Part shown: piece after piece, positions 1 through 8,053 of the stretch
Layout: each line of letters begins with the position of its first letter
Position numbering within the stretch: the first letter of the stretch is position 1
NCBI RefSeq assembly: GCF_000455205.1
Contig: NZ_AUWQ01000027.1
Coordinates: 1-45,580, forward strand
Source of the DNA: Mycobacterium sp. UM_CSW
GTDB taxonomy: Bacteria; Actinomycetota; Actinomycetes; Mycobacteriales; Mycobacteriaceae
Direction of reading: 5' to 3'
Length of the DNA: 45,580 nucleotides
Position numbers and translations under genes: made by a program
Notes under the pieces: generated by a model
Databases searched by the model: none
Seen by the model: only the letters and a program-made list of their open reading frames with translations
What the model was told of the DNA's origin: nothing

Positions 1-150
1 CGCGGTCGCCAGGCGCTGCGCGTGATGCGTTCCAACGCAGTTGCTTTGGAGAAGCGGTGGGAACAGCTGCTGGGTCCCGAGCGGCTGGGCGAATTGCGCG
101 ACACCCTGCAGACGTTGCTCGCCAGCGAGGCCGACGCGGCGCGCGACTGA
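1..150 (+). CDS. MarR-like regulator, C-terminal end (partial)
   Basis: The window opens inside a reading frame that closes with TGA at 148-150 and gives about 49 residues. The readable part is a long amphipathic helix, including the string LEKRWEQLLGPERLGELRDT. It resembles the last dimerisation helix of MarR-type winged-helix regulators, where a tryptophan plus GPER/LGELR-type ending is common. The DNA-binding part lies upstream of the window, so the family call rests on this tail alone. The next gene starts 41 nt downstream on the same strand and could be co-transcribed. Confidence 0.5.
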   Translation, partial: RGRQALRVMRSNAVALEKRWEQLLGPERLGELRDTLQTLLASEADAARD

Positions 151-191
151 CACGGCGTAAGTTCGACGCAAGACAATGACAGGAGTCCGCC

Positions 192-461
192 GTGCCCATC
201 TTCATGGTCGAGCGCAACTTTGCCGAGGACATGGAACCGAGCTTGGAGGTCGCCGACGGCATCAACCGGATCAACGACCTCGAGGGCGTTCGCTGGATGT
301 ACTCGTTCCTGTCGGCGGACAAGCGCAAGACCTACTGCCTTTACGAGGCACCCTCACCCGAGGCCATCAGGACGGCGGCCGCGAGGGCTGGCCTGCCCGC
401 CGACGTGATCGTCGAGGTCCGCGATCGCGTCATGCCCGACGGCAAGCTCTCCGATATCTGA
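192..461 (+). CDS. DUF4242 small protein (SCO4226 nickel-binding-like)
   Basis: A protein of 89 residues starting at GTG 192, placed by an AGGAG Shine-Dalgarno at 181-185 with a short spacer. The start MPIFMVERNF, the central YSFLSADKRKTYCLYEAPSPEAI and the GLPADVIVEV segment match the DUF4242 family: small ferredoxin-fold proteins that include the Streptomyces nickel-binding protein SCO4226. The family usually has 75-95 residues, so this copy is complete. Metal binding here is inferred from the family. It sits just after a MarR-like gene and converges on the large regulator that ends at 468. Confidence 0.8.
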   Translation: MPIFMVERNFAEDMEPSLEVADGINRINDLEGVRWMYSFLSADKRKTYCLYEAPSPEAIRTAAARAGLPADVIVEVRDRVMPDGKLSDI

Positions 462-467
462 GGGTCG

Positions 468-3368
468 TCACCCGAGCAGCTCGTGGTCGGCGGCGTACAT
501 TGCCGCCTGGGTGCGGTTCGCGGCGCCCGTTTTGATCAGGATGTTGCGCACGTGGTTGGCGGCCGTGTTGGTGCTGATGTAGAGGCGTTCGCCGATCGCC
601 CGATTGCTCAGCCCCTCGGCCAGCAGCCGCAATACCTCGACCTCCCGGTCCGTCAAGCCGTCCGGGCCCGTCACCAGCACCGCATCCACCAGTTCGACGA
701 CGCGGTTCTGACCGATCGGCGTGGCGATCGCGCGTGCCTCGTCGGCAAGGCGCCGGGCTTCCTCCGTGCGCCCGCGTGACGCCGCGAACAACGCGTGCCG
801 GGCCAGCGTCTCGGCGATGTGAACCACCGAGCCCATCCGGCGGTCCATCTCGAGCGCCGCGGCGAAATGCCGCTCGGCCGCCGCGGTGTCGCCGTCGAGT
901 GCCGCGATCCGGGCGAGGTAACGGTCGGCGCTGCCGAACAATGCGACGAACTGGCCGGCGACAAGGTTCTTGCCGGCATAGCGCCCCATGTACGGACGCA
1001 GCGAATGCAGAGCCTCGCGGTTGCCGAGCTCCAGCGCCGCCTCGACCATGAACGCCAGCTCCATCGGCCACTGCGCCTCGTCGGTGCGATCGCCGAGTTT
1101 GCGGTTGAGCAGATGGTTGAGGGCTCGGGTCATGCCCGCTTCGCAGTTCAGCTCGGTGTACAGCGCAAGCAGCCCGGGCACCCAACGTCCGGCGAATGTC
1201 TCGCTGCCGTCGATGAACCCGGCGAATCGCTTCAGGTCCGAAGTCTCCCGGCGGATCATGAACATCTGGACGCCGTTGGAACCCGCGGTATCGTCCGCGT
1301 CGAACAAATCGCCTGCGCGCAAAGCGATGTCGGCCCACCGTTCGGCGCCGGTGAAGTCGCCGCGCAGATAGGCCAGCGCCTGCTCGACGCACGCACCGAC
1401 GAACCCGAAGACCGGTTGCCCGATGGCTTTTCCTGCGCGGCGCATGTCCGCGGTCGACGCGGCCAGGTCGTCGGGTCGGCCGGCCAGGTAACTGACCATG
1501 GCGCGAAAGTGCGAGGACGCCCCGAGCACCTCGTAGTCGCGGCGCTCCAGCGCCATGCGGGATACCTCGGCCGATCGCTCCGCCTGGGCTTCGCACAGCT
1601 CCGGGGTGAGCCCGTGCCACAGGCTCGTCTTGAGCGTGTGCATCAGCACCGTCTGATCACCCGTGGCCCGCGCGCGGTCGATGGCGTGGCTGCCGACCTC
1701 GCGCGCTCGCGCCGCCTCCCCGGCGAAGGCCAGCGCGCGCCCAAAGCTGCCGAGTGCCTGCAGGTAGCGCAGGTCGTCGGTCTCCAGCCCGCAGGATTCC
1801 AGCGCCGACGCGAGCAGGTCGGCGGCCGTCGAATCCGACTGTCCGCGACGCCAATTCGCTTCTTCGTAGCCGACGGCCGCCCCCAGCCGGATGAGCGGAT
1901 CGTCCATCGCGCTCAGGCGTTCATAAATCGCTCGCGACCGCGCGAAATCGCCGGCGCGCACGTGGTTGGCGGCCGCATCGAGGTCCAGCCGCGCTCGATC
2001 GGTGCGGCTCAGCTCCGGCAGCGACGCCGCCCGCTCGAACCACCTCGCGGCGTCCTCGTAGGCCAGGCTTTGTTCGGCCATCCGGGCCGCCTGGTGGGCG
2101 TACCGCAGCGCCTGCTCGTGGTAGCCGAGCACGTGGGCCCGTAGGTAGTGGTTTGCCAACCGGGGAATGAGCGACGGGTCTGCCCGGCCCTCGAGCGCTT
2201 CGGCCGCCCGCGCGTGCATGATCCGCAGCCGGGACGCCGCCATTCCGCCGACCACGGCCTCGCGGGTGAGGGCGTGCACGAACGCGAACTCGCCGTCGGA
2301 GTCGCGAACCGGCCGGATCAGGCCGACCCCCTCGGCCGAATCGACCGCCGCCAGCGTCGCGGCGAGATCGGTTTCGCTGGCGGCGATCAGCGCGGGCAGG
2401 TCGAACGTCTCGCCGAGCACCGCCGCCTGTTCGATGACGGCCCGGACACCGGCGCCCAACCCGCTGAGCCGGCGGGCAATGGCGTCCCCGATCGACGCCG
2501 GCACGGTCTGCTGCACACCGAGTGTGGCCAGCCCACCCCGGGCTTCAAGGTCGCCGACCAGCTCGGTCAGGAAGAACGGATTGCCACCGGTCTTGTCGCG
2601 CAGCAAGGCGGCGGCCGTGCGCGCCGACGCGGGAGCCAGCTGCTGGGTCCGCCTGACGAACTCGGCGATCGCCTCGGTGTCCAGCCCAGCGAGATCCAGG
2701 CGCCGCACCCCGTCGAAGCGGTGCAGCTCGGCCAGCCGGGTGGTGAGCTCGTCGGAACGGTCCGGTTCGGTCGACCGGAAGGTGGCGACCACCAGCATTC
2801 GGACGTCGGCGCAGCCGATCACGACGCGTTCGAGCATCACGAGCGTGGGCAGCTGCGCCCAATGCAGGTCATCGAGGATCAACGCGATCGGACGGTCGGC
2901 GGCCAGGCGCCGCAGGAAACCCGTCAGGGCGTCGAAAAGTGCCTGCCTGGGCGCCCCGACCTCGTCTGCCGGGCCGATGTCGGGCAAATGCCGATCCACC
3001 TGGGTGGACAGCCGGCGCAGTTGCGCTCCGGCGTCGGCCAGGGTGGGGGCCAGCGAACCTGGCGGGGCCGCGAGCAGCAGCCGGTCCAGCGCCTCGGCGA
3101 ACGGCGCGTACGGCACGTCCGCGTCGGCCGTCGAGCTCCCGACGAGCACCGGGACGCCGTGGTCGGCCAGCGTTCCGGCCACCTCGGCCGCCAGGCGGGT
3201 CTTGCCCGCCCCGGGTTCACCGCCGATGAATACCGCCTGGCGGGTGCCGCCTTCGACGCGTTCCCACGCCTGCTCGAACGCGGCAAGCTCCGCCGCGCGG
3301 CCGACGAGCGGGCCGCGCCGACGCGCCAGCAATTCCGCCGGAAGGGGTGGTGGCACCCACTGGGCCAT
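468..3368 (-). CDS. ATPase/LuxR-family transcriptional regulator (LAL/MalT-like)
   Basis: A 966-residue regulator. The N-terminal AAA/NACHT-like ATPase has Walker A GGEPGAGKTRL (about residues 49-59) and Walker B LILDD (163-167). A long helical, TPR-like middle follows. The last 60 residues form a LuxR helix-turn-helix (LTDREVEVLRLLAEGLSNRA, then TNTAANHVRNILIKTGAANR). This is the layout of large ATP-binding LuxR regulators, which normally respond to a small ligand and ATP. The start is ATG 3368; no clear SD precedes it, so a leaderless or weak start is possible. The gene is divergent from the flavin oxidase at 3526. A perfect 22-bp palindrome 33 nt upstream of its start is the natural operator candidate, suggesting autoregulation and control of the oxidase. 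Confidence 0.93.
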   Translation of the reverse strand: MAQWVPPPLPAELLARRRGPLVGRAAELAAFEQAWERVEGGTRQAVFIGGEPGAGKTRLAAEVAGTLADHGVPVLVGSSTADADVPYAPFAEALDRLLLAAPPGSLAPTLADAGAQLRRLSTQVDRHLPDIGPADEVGAPRQALFDALTGFLRRLAADRPIALILDDLHWAQLPTLVMLERVVIGCADVRMLVVATFRSTEPDRSDELTTRLAELHRFDGVRRLDLAGLDTEAIAEFVRRTQQLAPASARTAAALLRDKTGGNPFFLTELVGDLEARGGLATLGVQQTVPASIGDAIARRLSGLGAGVRAVIEQAAVLGETFDLPALIAASETDLAATLAAVDSAEGVGLIRPVRDSDGEFAFVHALTREAVVGGMAASRLRIMHARAAEALEGRADPSLIPRLANHYLRAHVLGYHEQALRYAHQAARMAEQSLAYEDAARWFERAASLPELSRTDRARLDLDAAANHVRAGDFARSRAIYERLSAMDDPLIRLGAAVGYEEANWRRGQSDSTAADLLASALESCGLETDDLRYLQALGSFGRALAFAGEAARAREVGSHAIDRARATGDQTVLMHTLKTSLWHGLTPELCEAQAERSAEVSRMALERRDYEVLGASSHFRAMVSYLAGRPDDLAASTADMRRAGKAIGQPVFGFVGACVEQALAYLRGDFTGAERWADIALRAGDLFDADDTAGSNGVQMFMIRRETSDLKRFAGFIDGSETFAGRWVPGLLALYTELNCEAGMTRALNHLLNRKLGDRTDEAQWPMELAFMVEAALELGNREALHSLRPYMGRYAGKNLVAGQFVALFGSADRYLARIAALDGDTAAAERHFAAALEMDRRMGSVVHIAETLARHALFAASRGRTEEARRLADEARAIATPIGQNRVVELVDAVLVTGPDGLTDREVEVLRLLAEGLSNRAIGERLYISTNTAANHVRNILIKTGAANRTQAAMYAADHELLG

Positions 3369-3400
3369 GGAATCAAGGTAACCGCGCCGATTTGGCCGGT

Positions 3401-3422
3401 CGATAGTCAGATCTGACTATCG
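3401..3422. promoter_or_regulatory. Perfect 22-bp palindrome, candidate LuxR operator
   Basis: The half-site CGATAGTCAGA is followed directly by its exact reverse complement, with no spacer and no mismatch. It lies in the 157-nt gap between the divergent LuxR regulator (start 3368) and the flavin oxidase (start 3526). A roughly 20-bp dyad fits the footprint of a LuxR-type helix-turn-helix dimer. The assignment to the neighbouring regulator is inferred from position. Confidence 0.7.
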
Positions 3423-3525
3423 TTGGAGGCCTGGCAAATGCTTCGTTGTGGTCATGACGCGGGGCCTCGCCGCCTCGTAGCGTCGCGGCATCAAACCTGC
3501 GAGGCAACCAGAGGAGGTGCGGGCG

Positions 3526-4917
3526 ATGAGCGTGACAACCGCAACCGACGAACTACGCGGCCGGTTCGGGGCACAGGTGATCCTGCCCCACGACGCCGGA
3601 TACGACGAGGCCCGTGCGCTGCACAACGCGATGATCGACAAGCGGCCCGCCGTGATCGTGCGCTGCGGAACCACCGGCGACATCGTCGGCGCCCTCGAGT
3701 TCGCCAGGGCATCGAACCTGGAGGTCGCCGTCCGCGGGGGCGGCCACAACGGACCCGGCTTCGGTTGCGTCGAGGGCGGTCTCGTCATCGACCTATCGCC
3801 GATGAACCGCGTCCACGTGGACCCCGACCGGCGGACCGCCCGCGTCCAGGGCGGGGCGACGTGGGCGCAGGTGGACGCCGCGACCTACGCACACGGCCTG
3901 GCGACGCCGTCGGGCATCATCTCGAGCACCGGCGTCGGTGGGCTGACCCTGGGCGGCGGCCACGGCTACCTGACCCGCAAGTACGGCCTGACCATCGACA
4001 ACCTGCTCGAGGCCGAGGTCGTGCTGGCCGACGGCCGGGTGGTGACGGCCTCCGAATCCGAGCACCCCGACCTGTTCTGGGCGCTGCGCGGTGGCGGCGG
4101 AAACTTCGGCGTGGTCAGCTCGTTCACGTGCCGCCTGCACCGGGAGCACACCGTGCTGTGCGGCCCCACGGCGTGGCCCGCATCGGCGACCGCCGACATC
4201 CTCAGCTGGTACCGGGACTTCCTGCCTGCCCAGGACGAGGACCTCTACGGCTTCTTCGCGACCATGACCGTCCCGCCGGCGCCGCCGTTCCCCGAGGCGT
4301 TCCACCTGCAGAAGGCGTGCGCGGTGATCTGGTGCTACACCGGCGATCCCAGCGGGGCCGACGAGGCGTTCGCGCCGGTCCGCCAGATGCGGCCAGCCTT
4401 CGAGGGCCTCATGGCGGCACCCTATCCCGCGCTGAACTCCACCTTCGATGCACTGTATCCCAAAGGGCTGCAATGGTATTGGCGCGGCGACTTCATCCGC
4501 ACGATCCCCGACGCCGCCGTCGCGGCCCATGCGCGCTTCACCGAGGAGCTGCCGACGATGCACTCCACGATGCACCTCTACCCGATCGACGGTGCGGTGC
4601 ACCGGGTCGGCCAGACCGACACCCCCTGGGCCTATCGCGATGTGAACTTCTCTCAGGTCATCGCGGGCGTCGACCCCGATCCGGCCAACGCCGGGGCGTT
4701 GAAGCGCTGGACGAAGGAGTACTGGGAAGCCATCCACCCGTACTCGGCCGGCGGCGCCTACGTCAACTTCATGATGGACGAGGGCCAGGACCGGGTCCGC
4801 GCCACCTACGGCCCGAATTACCAGCGGCTCAGCGAGATCAAGGCCGTATACGATCCGGCCAACGTGTTCCACATCAACCAGAACATCCTTCCGGCCGGGT
4901 CGCCTGGCACCGCTTAG
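3526..4917 (+). CDS. FAD-linked oxidase, berberine-bridge type
   Basis: A protein of 463 residues. The N-terminal FAD-binding (PCMH/FAD_binding_4) domain has AVRGGGHNGPGFG, with His74 as the expected 8-alpha flavin attachment site, and TGVGGLTLGGGHGYL. The C-terminal BBE motif is visible as YGPNYQRLSEIKAVYDPANV followed by FHINQNI. Where bicovalent BBE enzymes carry a cysteine before the GVGG loop, this protein has GIISSTGVGG, so single covalent attachment is expected. ATG 3526 is preferred: a perfect AGGAGG at 3512-3517 lies 8 nt upstream, while the GTG at 3517 overlaps that SD. Family members oxidise sugars, alkaloids or polyketide intermediates using oxygen; the substrate here is unknown. 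The LuxR regulator on the other side of the palindrome probably controls it. Confidence 0.92.
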   Translation: MSVTTATDELRGRFGAQVILPHDAGYDEARALHNAMIDKRPAVIVRCGTTGDIVGALEFARASNLEVAVRGGGHNGPGFGCVEGGLVIDLSPMNRVHVDPDRRTARVQGGATWAQVDAATYAHGLATPSGIISSTGVGGLTLGGGHGYLTRKYGLTIDNLLEAEVVLADGRVVTASESEHPDLFWALRGGGGNFGVVSSFTCRLHREHTVLCGPTAWPASATADILSWYRDFLPAQDEDLYGFFATMTVPPAPPFPEAFHLQKACAVIWCYTGDPSGADEAFAPVRQMRPAFEGLMAAPYPALNSTFDALYPKGLQWYWRGDFIRTIPDAAVAAHARFTEELPTMHSTMHLYPIDGAVHRVGQTDTPWAYRDVNFSQVIAGVDPDPANAGALKRWTKEYWEAIHPYSAGGAYVNFMMDEGQDRVRATYGPNYQRLSEIKAVYDPANVFHINQNILPAGSPGTA

Positions 4918-4970
4918 GCGTCGAACCGGCGAAACAGGCGCGGGCGGGGGTCGGCGTCCATAATCATCGG

Positions 4971-5228
4971 GTGATGGAAGATCCCCATATCTACCGCCGC
5001 CTCGCGCTGCTCGAACAGCAGGTGCGCCTGCTGTCGGATCGGCTCGGGGTTCCGTGCCCGACGTTCGGCAGCGACGTGGGCGCCACATCGGGTGTGCTCG
5101 AAAACGGTGTGCCCTCGGAAGTCGTCGCCCTGGCCCGCTCCGGGAACGCCATTGCCGCGATCAAGCTGTATCGCGAGCTGACCGGCGCGGGGTTGCGCGA
5201 GGCGAAAGACATCGTCGACAACCTGTAG
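4971..5228 (+). CDS. Orphan ribosomal L7/L12 C-terminal-domain protein
   Basis: A small protein of 84-85 residues, starting at GTG 4971 or ATG 4974. Residues 1-25 form a short helical segment (YRRLALLEQQVRLLSDRLG), a likely coiled coil. The last 40 residues (SEVVALARSGNAIAAIKLYR, ending GLREAKDIVDNL) match the C-terminal domain of ribosomal protein L7/L12. The L7/L12 N-terminal dimerisation region and hinge are absent, so it is not the ribosomal protein itself. Such stand-alone proteins are common in actinobacteria and have no assigned role. It follows the flavin oxidase by 53 nt and converges on the PaaX-like gene, whose stop lies at 5234. Confidence 0.75.
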   Translation: MMEDPHIYRRLALLEQQVRLLSDRLGVPCPTFGSDVGATSGVLENGVPSEVVALARSGNAIAAIKLYRELTGAGLREAKDIVDNL

Positions 5229-5233
5229 GTCGG

Positions 5234-6064
5234 CTACTGCCGGCGAAAAGCACCGTTCATCCGCCGCTTGAAGGCGCGATCGAAACGCCGATAGCCGCGG
5301 CGCAAGTCCTGGCCCGGCCAGTCGTCGCCCGCGAGTTCGACCGGCAGCAGCGGGTCGAGCTGAAGATGGCGCACCACGGCGATCGACAGCGCGAACTCGT
5401 AGGTGAAGCTTTCGGTCGAATCGTCACGCGTGTCGGCGTCGAGCGCGGCATCCATGGCCTCGATGAGCGCCCGCGCGTTGGCGGCCCATTCGTCGAGGGA
5501 AAACAGCGCTCGCACGTGCGCTGCCGTGATGTCGGTGGCGGCGCCGTGAAAGCGGGTGCACTGCTGGTCCAGGACGGCCGTGAGGGCCGGAAACCGTTGC
5601 GGATCAAGGTTGTCCGGGCGGATCCAGACGCCCTCCCGCAGCTCGGCCAGGTGCAGGGCCGTCGCGGCCTTTCTCAGCTCCAGGCGATCGGTCGCCGATC
5701 TGCGCTCCAGCGCGACGATCGCGAGTTCCCACGTCCCGTCCCATCGGTGGGCGGCCGTGTCGTCGAGCCTTGCCGCCTCGTCGACGCGCTGGCGGCGATC
5801 CGACAGCCGGCCCGCGAGTGCGTAACTGCCGTCGTCGGCGGTCAGTTCACCCGCGGACACCATCCGCCACAGGCAGGTGCGGGCCGCGCCGGGGCTGATG
5901 CCGAACAGCGAGGCAACCGCCACCAGTTCCGCCACCGTTAGGCGGCCGCGGTCGGACCCCAGCAGCGCGGACGCCAGCACCGAGCGCGCGCTCAGCGGCC
6001 GGCTATCGACCAGGTCGCTCGCTCGGGATCGGGGCAGGGCGGGCACGGCTGACAACGGTATCAC
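5234..6064 (-). CDS. PaaX-like transcriptional regulator
   Basis: About 276 residues from GTG 6064. The N-terminal winged helix is readable (SARSVLASALLG, then ELVAVASLFGISPGAARTCL). The middle and C-terminal parts have WDGTWELAIV and REGVWIRPDNL, typical of the PaaX family of phenylacetyl-CoA-type repressors. The start is uncertain: the frame is open up to ATG 6109, which would overlap the divergent Rieske gene by two bases; GTG 6064 and GTG 6046 are alternatives and none has a good SD. The gene is divergent from a Rieske oxygenase, and an inverted repeat spans the shared region, so repression of the oxygenase and itself is likely. The ligand is unknown, and no phenylacetate genes are nearby. 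Confidence 0.82.
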   Translation of the reverse strand: MIPLSAVPALPRSRASDLVDSRPLSARSVLASALLGSDRGRLTVAELVAVASLFGISPGAARTCLWRMVSAGELTADDGSYALAGRLSDRRQRVDEAARLDDTAAHRWDGTWELAIVALERRSATDRLELRKAATALHLAELREGVWIRPDNLDPQRFPALTAVLDQQCTRFHGAATDITAAHVRALFSLDEWAANARALIEAMDAALDADTRDDSTESFTYEFALSIAVVRHLQLDPLLPVELAGDDWPGQDLRRGYRRFDRAFKRRMNGAFRRQ

Positions 6065-6099
6065 CAAATCATTGACGCGTGACGACGATGGTGTGATAC
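6058..6099. promoter_or_regulatory. Inverted repeat GTATCAC-N28-GTGATAC, candidate PaaX-type operator
   Basis: GTATCAC at 6058-6064 and its exact complement GTGATAC at 6093-6099 are separated by 28 nt. They lie between the PaaX-like regulator and the Rieske oxygenase (ATG 6108). The right arm sits 8 nt before the oxygenase start, where a leaderless -10 or initiation region would be. TGTGATAC resembles the TRTGATTC core reported for enterobacterial PaaX sites. Binding by the adjacent regulator is inferred. Confidence 0.45.
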
Positions 6100-6107
6100 T
6101 GACACGC

Positions 6108-7289
6108 ATGAGCTTGCCGACCAAGTCGGTGCTCGCCGACGATGTGGAGATCGTCCGGCGCGTTCTCGCCCATATTGACGCCGGTACCACCGACGAGGGT
6201 GACGCCTGGCGCGAGCCGGTCGAAAACTATTTGAGCCCAAGCCGATTCGCCGAGGAACTGCGGTTGCTCCGCGCGATGCCGAGCGTCTTCGTTCCGTCGG
6301 CGACGATCCCCAATCCAGGCGACCACGTCGAGCGGAACGCATTCGGCGTGCCCCTGTTCGCGGTGCGCGGGCGCGACCGCCGGGCGCGGGTATTCCGCAA
6401 CGCGTGCCGGCACCGCGGTTTCGCGCTCGTCGAGGGGGCCGGCTGCGCGCAAGCGTTCGTGTGCCGCTACCACGGCTGGACATATCGGCTGGATGGCTCG
6501 CTCTCGCATGTGCCGCACGCCGAGGCTTTCCCCGGTCTCGACATGGCGACCCGTGGTTTGGTCGAGGTGCCCAGCCACGAGGTGGACGGTCTCATCGTCA
6601 TCGGCGCGCTCGACTCCTCGGGCGCGGGCCCGGGACACGATGTCGAAGATGCGATGGCCTGGCTCACGGACGGGAATCCGTGGCGTGACAAAGTTTTGCC
6701 ATTTGAACGGCTGGTCTACGTGGAATCGACCCCGCGAGAGATGAACTGGAAGGTGCTTGCCGAGCAGTTTCTGGAGGGTTATCACATCCGATCGACGCAC
6801 AAGAACACCTTCTATCCTTTGCAATACGATGATCTCAACGTGGTCGAGAAATTCGGCCCAAATAGCCGTATCACGTTCCCGTACCGCAATATTGAGCGAC
6901 TGCGGGATCGTCCCGAGAGCGCTTGGACGATCGACGCGCGGGTGACGTTTTTGTATCAGCTGTTTCCCAACGTGATGTTGGCGACGTTCCCGGACCTGAT
7001 ATCCGTGGTTGTGCTCGACCCAGTGGCCGTCGACCACACCACGGTAACGGTGTATTCGATGGTGAGGCCCGAGGTCGCCGAGCGGGAGTCGCTCGACCGA
7101 CCGAGCACTCTCGTGGGCGCGGGAAGCCTCATTGGAACCGGTCTCGTCGAGGACAACGAGATGTCCGAGGGTGTCCAGCGCGGGCTGCGTTCGGGCGCTA
7201 ATGAATTCGTGGAGTTCGGTCGGCATGAGAGCGCGATCGGCCACTTTCACGCCACGCTTGATGAGCGCCTTGCCGCGCTGGCCCGCTAG
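6108..7289 (+). CDS. Rieske non-heme iron oxygenase, alpha subunit
   Basis: A 393-residue oxygenase starting at ATG 6108. The Rieske [2Fe-2S] ligands are Cys100-Arg-His102 and Cys119-x2-His122 (CRHRGF, then CRYHGW). The mononuclear iron site begins with EGYHIRSTHKNTF, giving His226 and His231. The length and domain order fit ring-hydroxylating oxygenase large subunits, which insert oxygen using electrons from a separate reductase. No beta subunit, ferredoxin or reductase gene is adjacent, so it probably forms a homo-oligomer fed by partners encoded elsewhere. Its stop shares the CTAG at 7286-7289 with the stop of the convergent HD-domain gene. The divergent PaaX-like gene is the likely regulator. 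Confidence 0.92.
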   Translation: MSLPTKSVLADDVEIVRRVLAHIDAGTTDEGDAWREPVENYLSPSRFAEELRLLRAMPSVFVPSATIPNPGDHVERNAFGVPLFAVRGRDRRARVFRNACRHRGFALVEGAGCAQAFVCRYHGWTYRLDGSLSHVPHAEAFPGLDMATRGLVEVPSHEVDGLIVIGALDSSGAGPGHDVEDAMAWLTDGNPWRDKVLPFERLVYVESTPREMNWKVLAEQFLEGYHIRSTHKNTFYPLQYDDLNVVEKFGPNSRITFPYRNIERLRDRPESAWTIDARVTFLYQLFPNVMLATFPDLISVVVLDPVAVDHTTVTVYSMVRPEVAERESLDRPSTLVGAGSLIGTGLVEDNEMSEGVQRGLRSGANEFVEFGRHESAIGHFHATLDERLAALAR

Positions 7290-8053
7290 GAGTCGAACGG
7301 CGCCATCCGCACGGCCAACGGCAGCCCACACCGAACCAGGAGCCCGAAGCGTCCCCTCGGCACCGCGGCGGCCTCGGCGCGCGCCATGCCGATCAGCTCG
7401 GTCTTGAAATCGCCTCGCGGATAACGCCGCAACACCGCTTCGACGTTACGGGGCGCGACGTCCCATATCCGCAGTCCGGCGCCGTCGACCATCGCGCCCC
7501 ATTGCAGATAGCAGCCGATCGGGCCGTCGGTGTCGACCTTGACGCCCGGCGTGGTGTGGACGCAGATGCCATCGGCGAGCAGTTGCGCGCGTTCGTCGTT
7601 CAGCCCGGCGGCGGTGGCGCACGAGAGCAGCCGCTCGGCGCTGCCGAGCGTGAAATCGCGGTCGGGCGTCGGGTTCACGATGCCGTAGTCGTGCAGGAGC
7701 GCGCCGCAGTAGAAGAGCTCAGCGTCCAACTCGCACCCGTCGAGGCTCGCGAGCGCATGCCCGAACAACCACGTCCGGTAGGAGTGCCCCTGAAGGCCGG
7801 CCGGTAATTCCGCGCATGCCTGCTCGGCCTCGCGCGCGAACCGGGAGTCGGGGATCGAAAAGGCGGTTACATCCACGCGCTCGGCGGCGGCCGGAAGCCG
7901 GCCCAAGGCGAGCTTGGCCCGGCCCACGGCGTTCTGCCACTGACCCACCGCGATCGCCACGAAAAGTCGGCGCCGCTCGGCGGCCGACAGCCGACCCCCG
8001 GTGCGACGGACCCAGGCAAGGCCGCCAAGCCGCTGCGGATCCGGCGCCTGCAC
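7286..8053 (-). CDS. HD-domain protein (putative metal-dependent phosphohydrolase)
   Basis: A 255-residue protein. The HD-fold metal ligands appear as the early histidines of GHSYRTWLFGHAL, the LLHDYG doublet and a later ICVHTTPG histidine. HD proteins hydrolyse phosphoesters or cleave small organic substrates; stand-alone actinobacterial members are mostly uncharacterised. GTG 8053 follows directly after the TAA stop of the upstream deacetylase gene (8054-8056), so the two are probably translated from one transcript although no separate SD is visible. The 3' end overlaps the convergent Rieske gene by three bases. Confidence 0.78.
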   Translation of the reverse strand: MQAPDPQRLGGLAWVRRTGGRLSAAERRRLFVAIAVGQWQNAVGRAKLALGRLPAAAERVDVTAFSIPDSRFAREAEQACAELPAGLQGHSYRTWLFGHALASLDGCELDAELFYCGALLHDYGIVNPTPDRDFTLGSAERLLSCATAAGLNDERAQLLADGICVHTTPGVKVDTDGPIGCYLQWGAMVDGAGLRIWDVAPRNVEAVLRRYPRGDFKTELIGMARAEAAAVPRGRFGLLVRCGLPLAVRMAPFDS

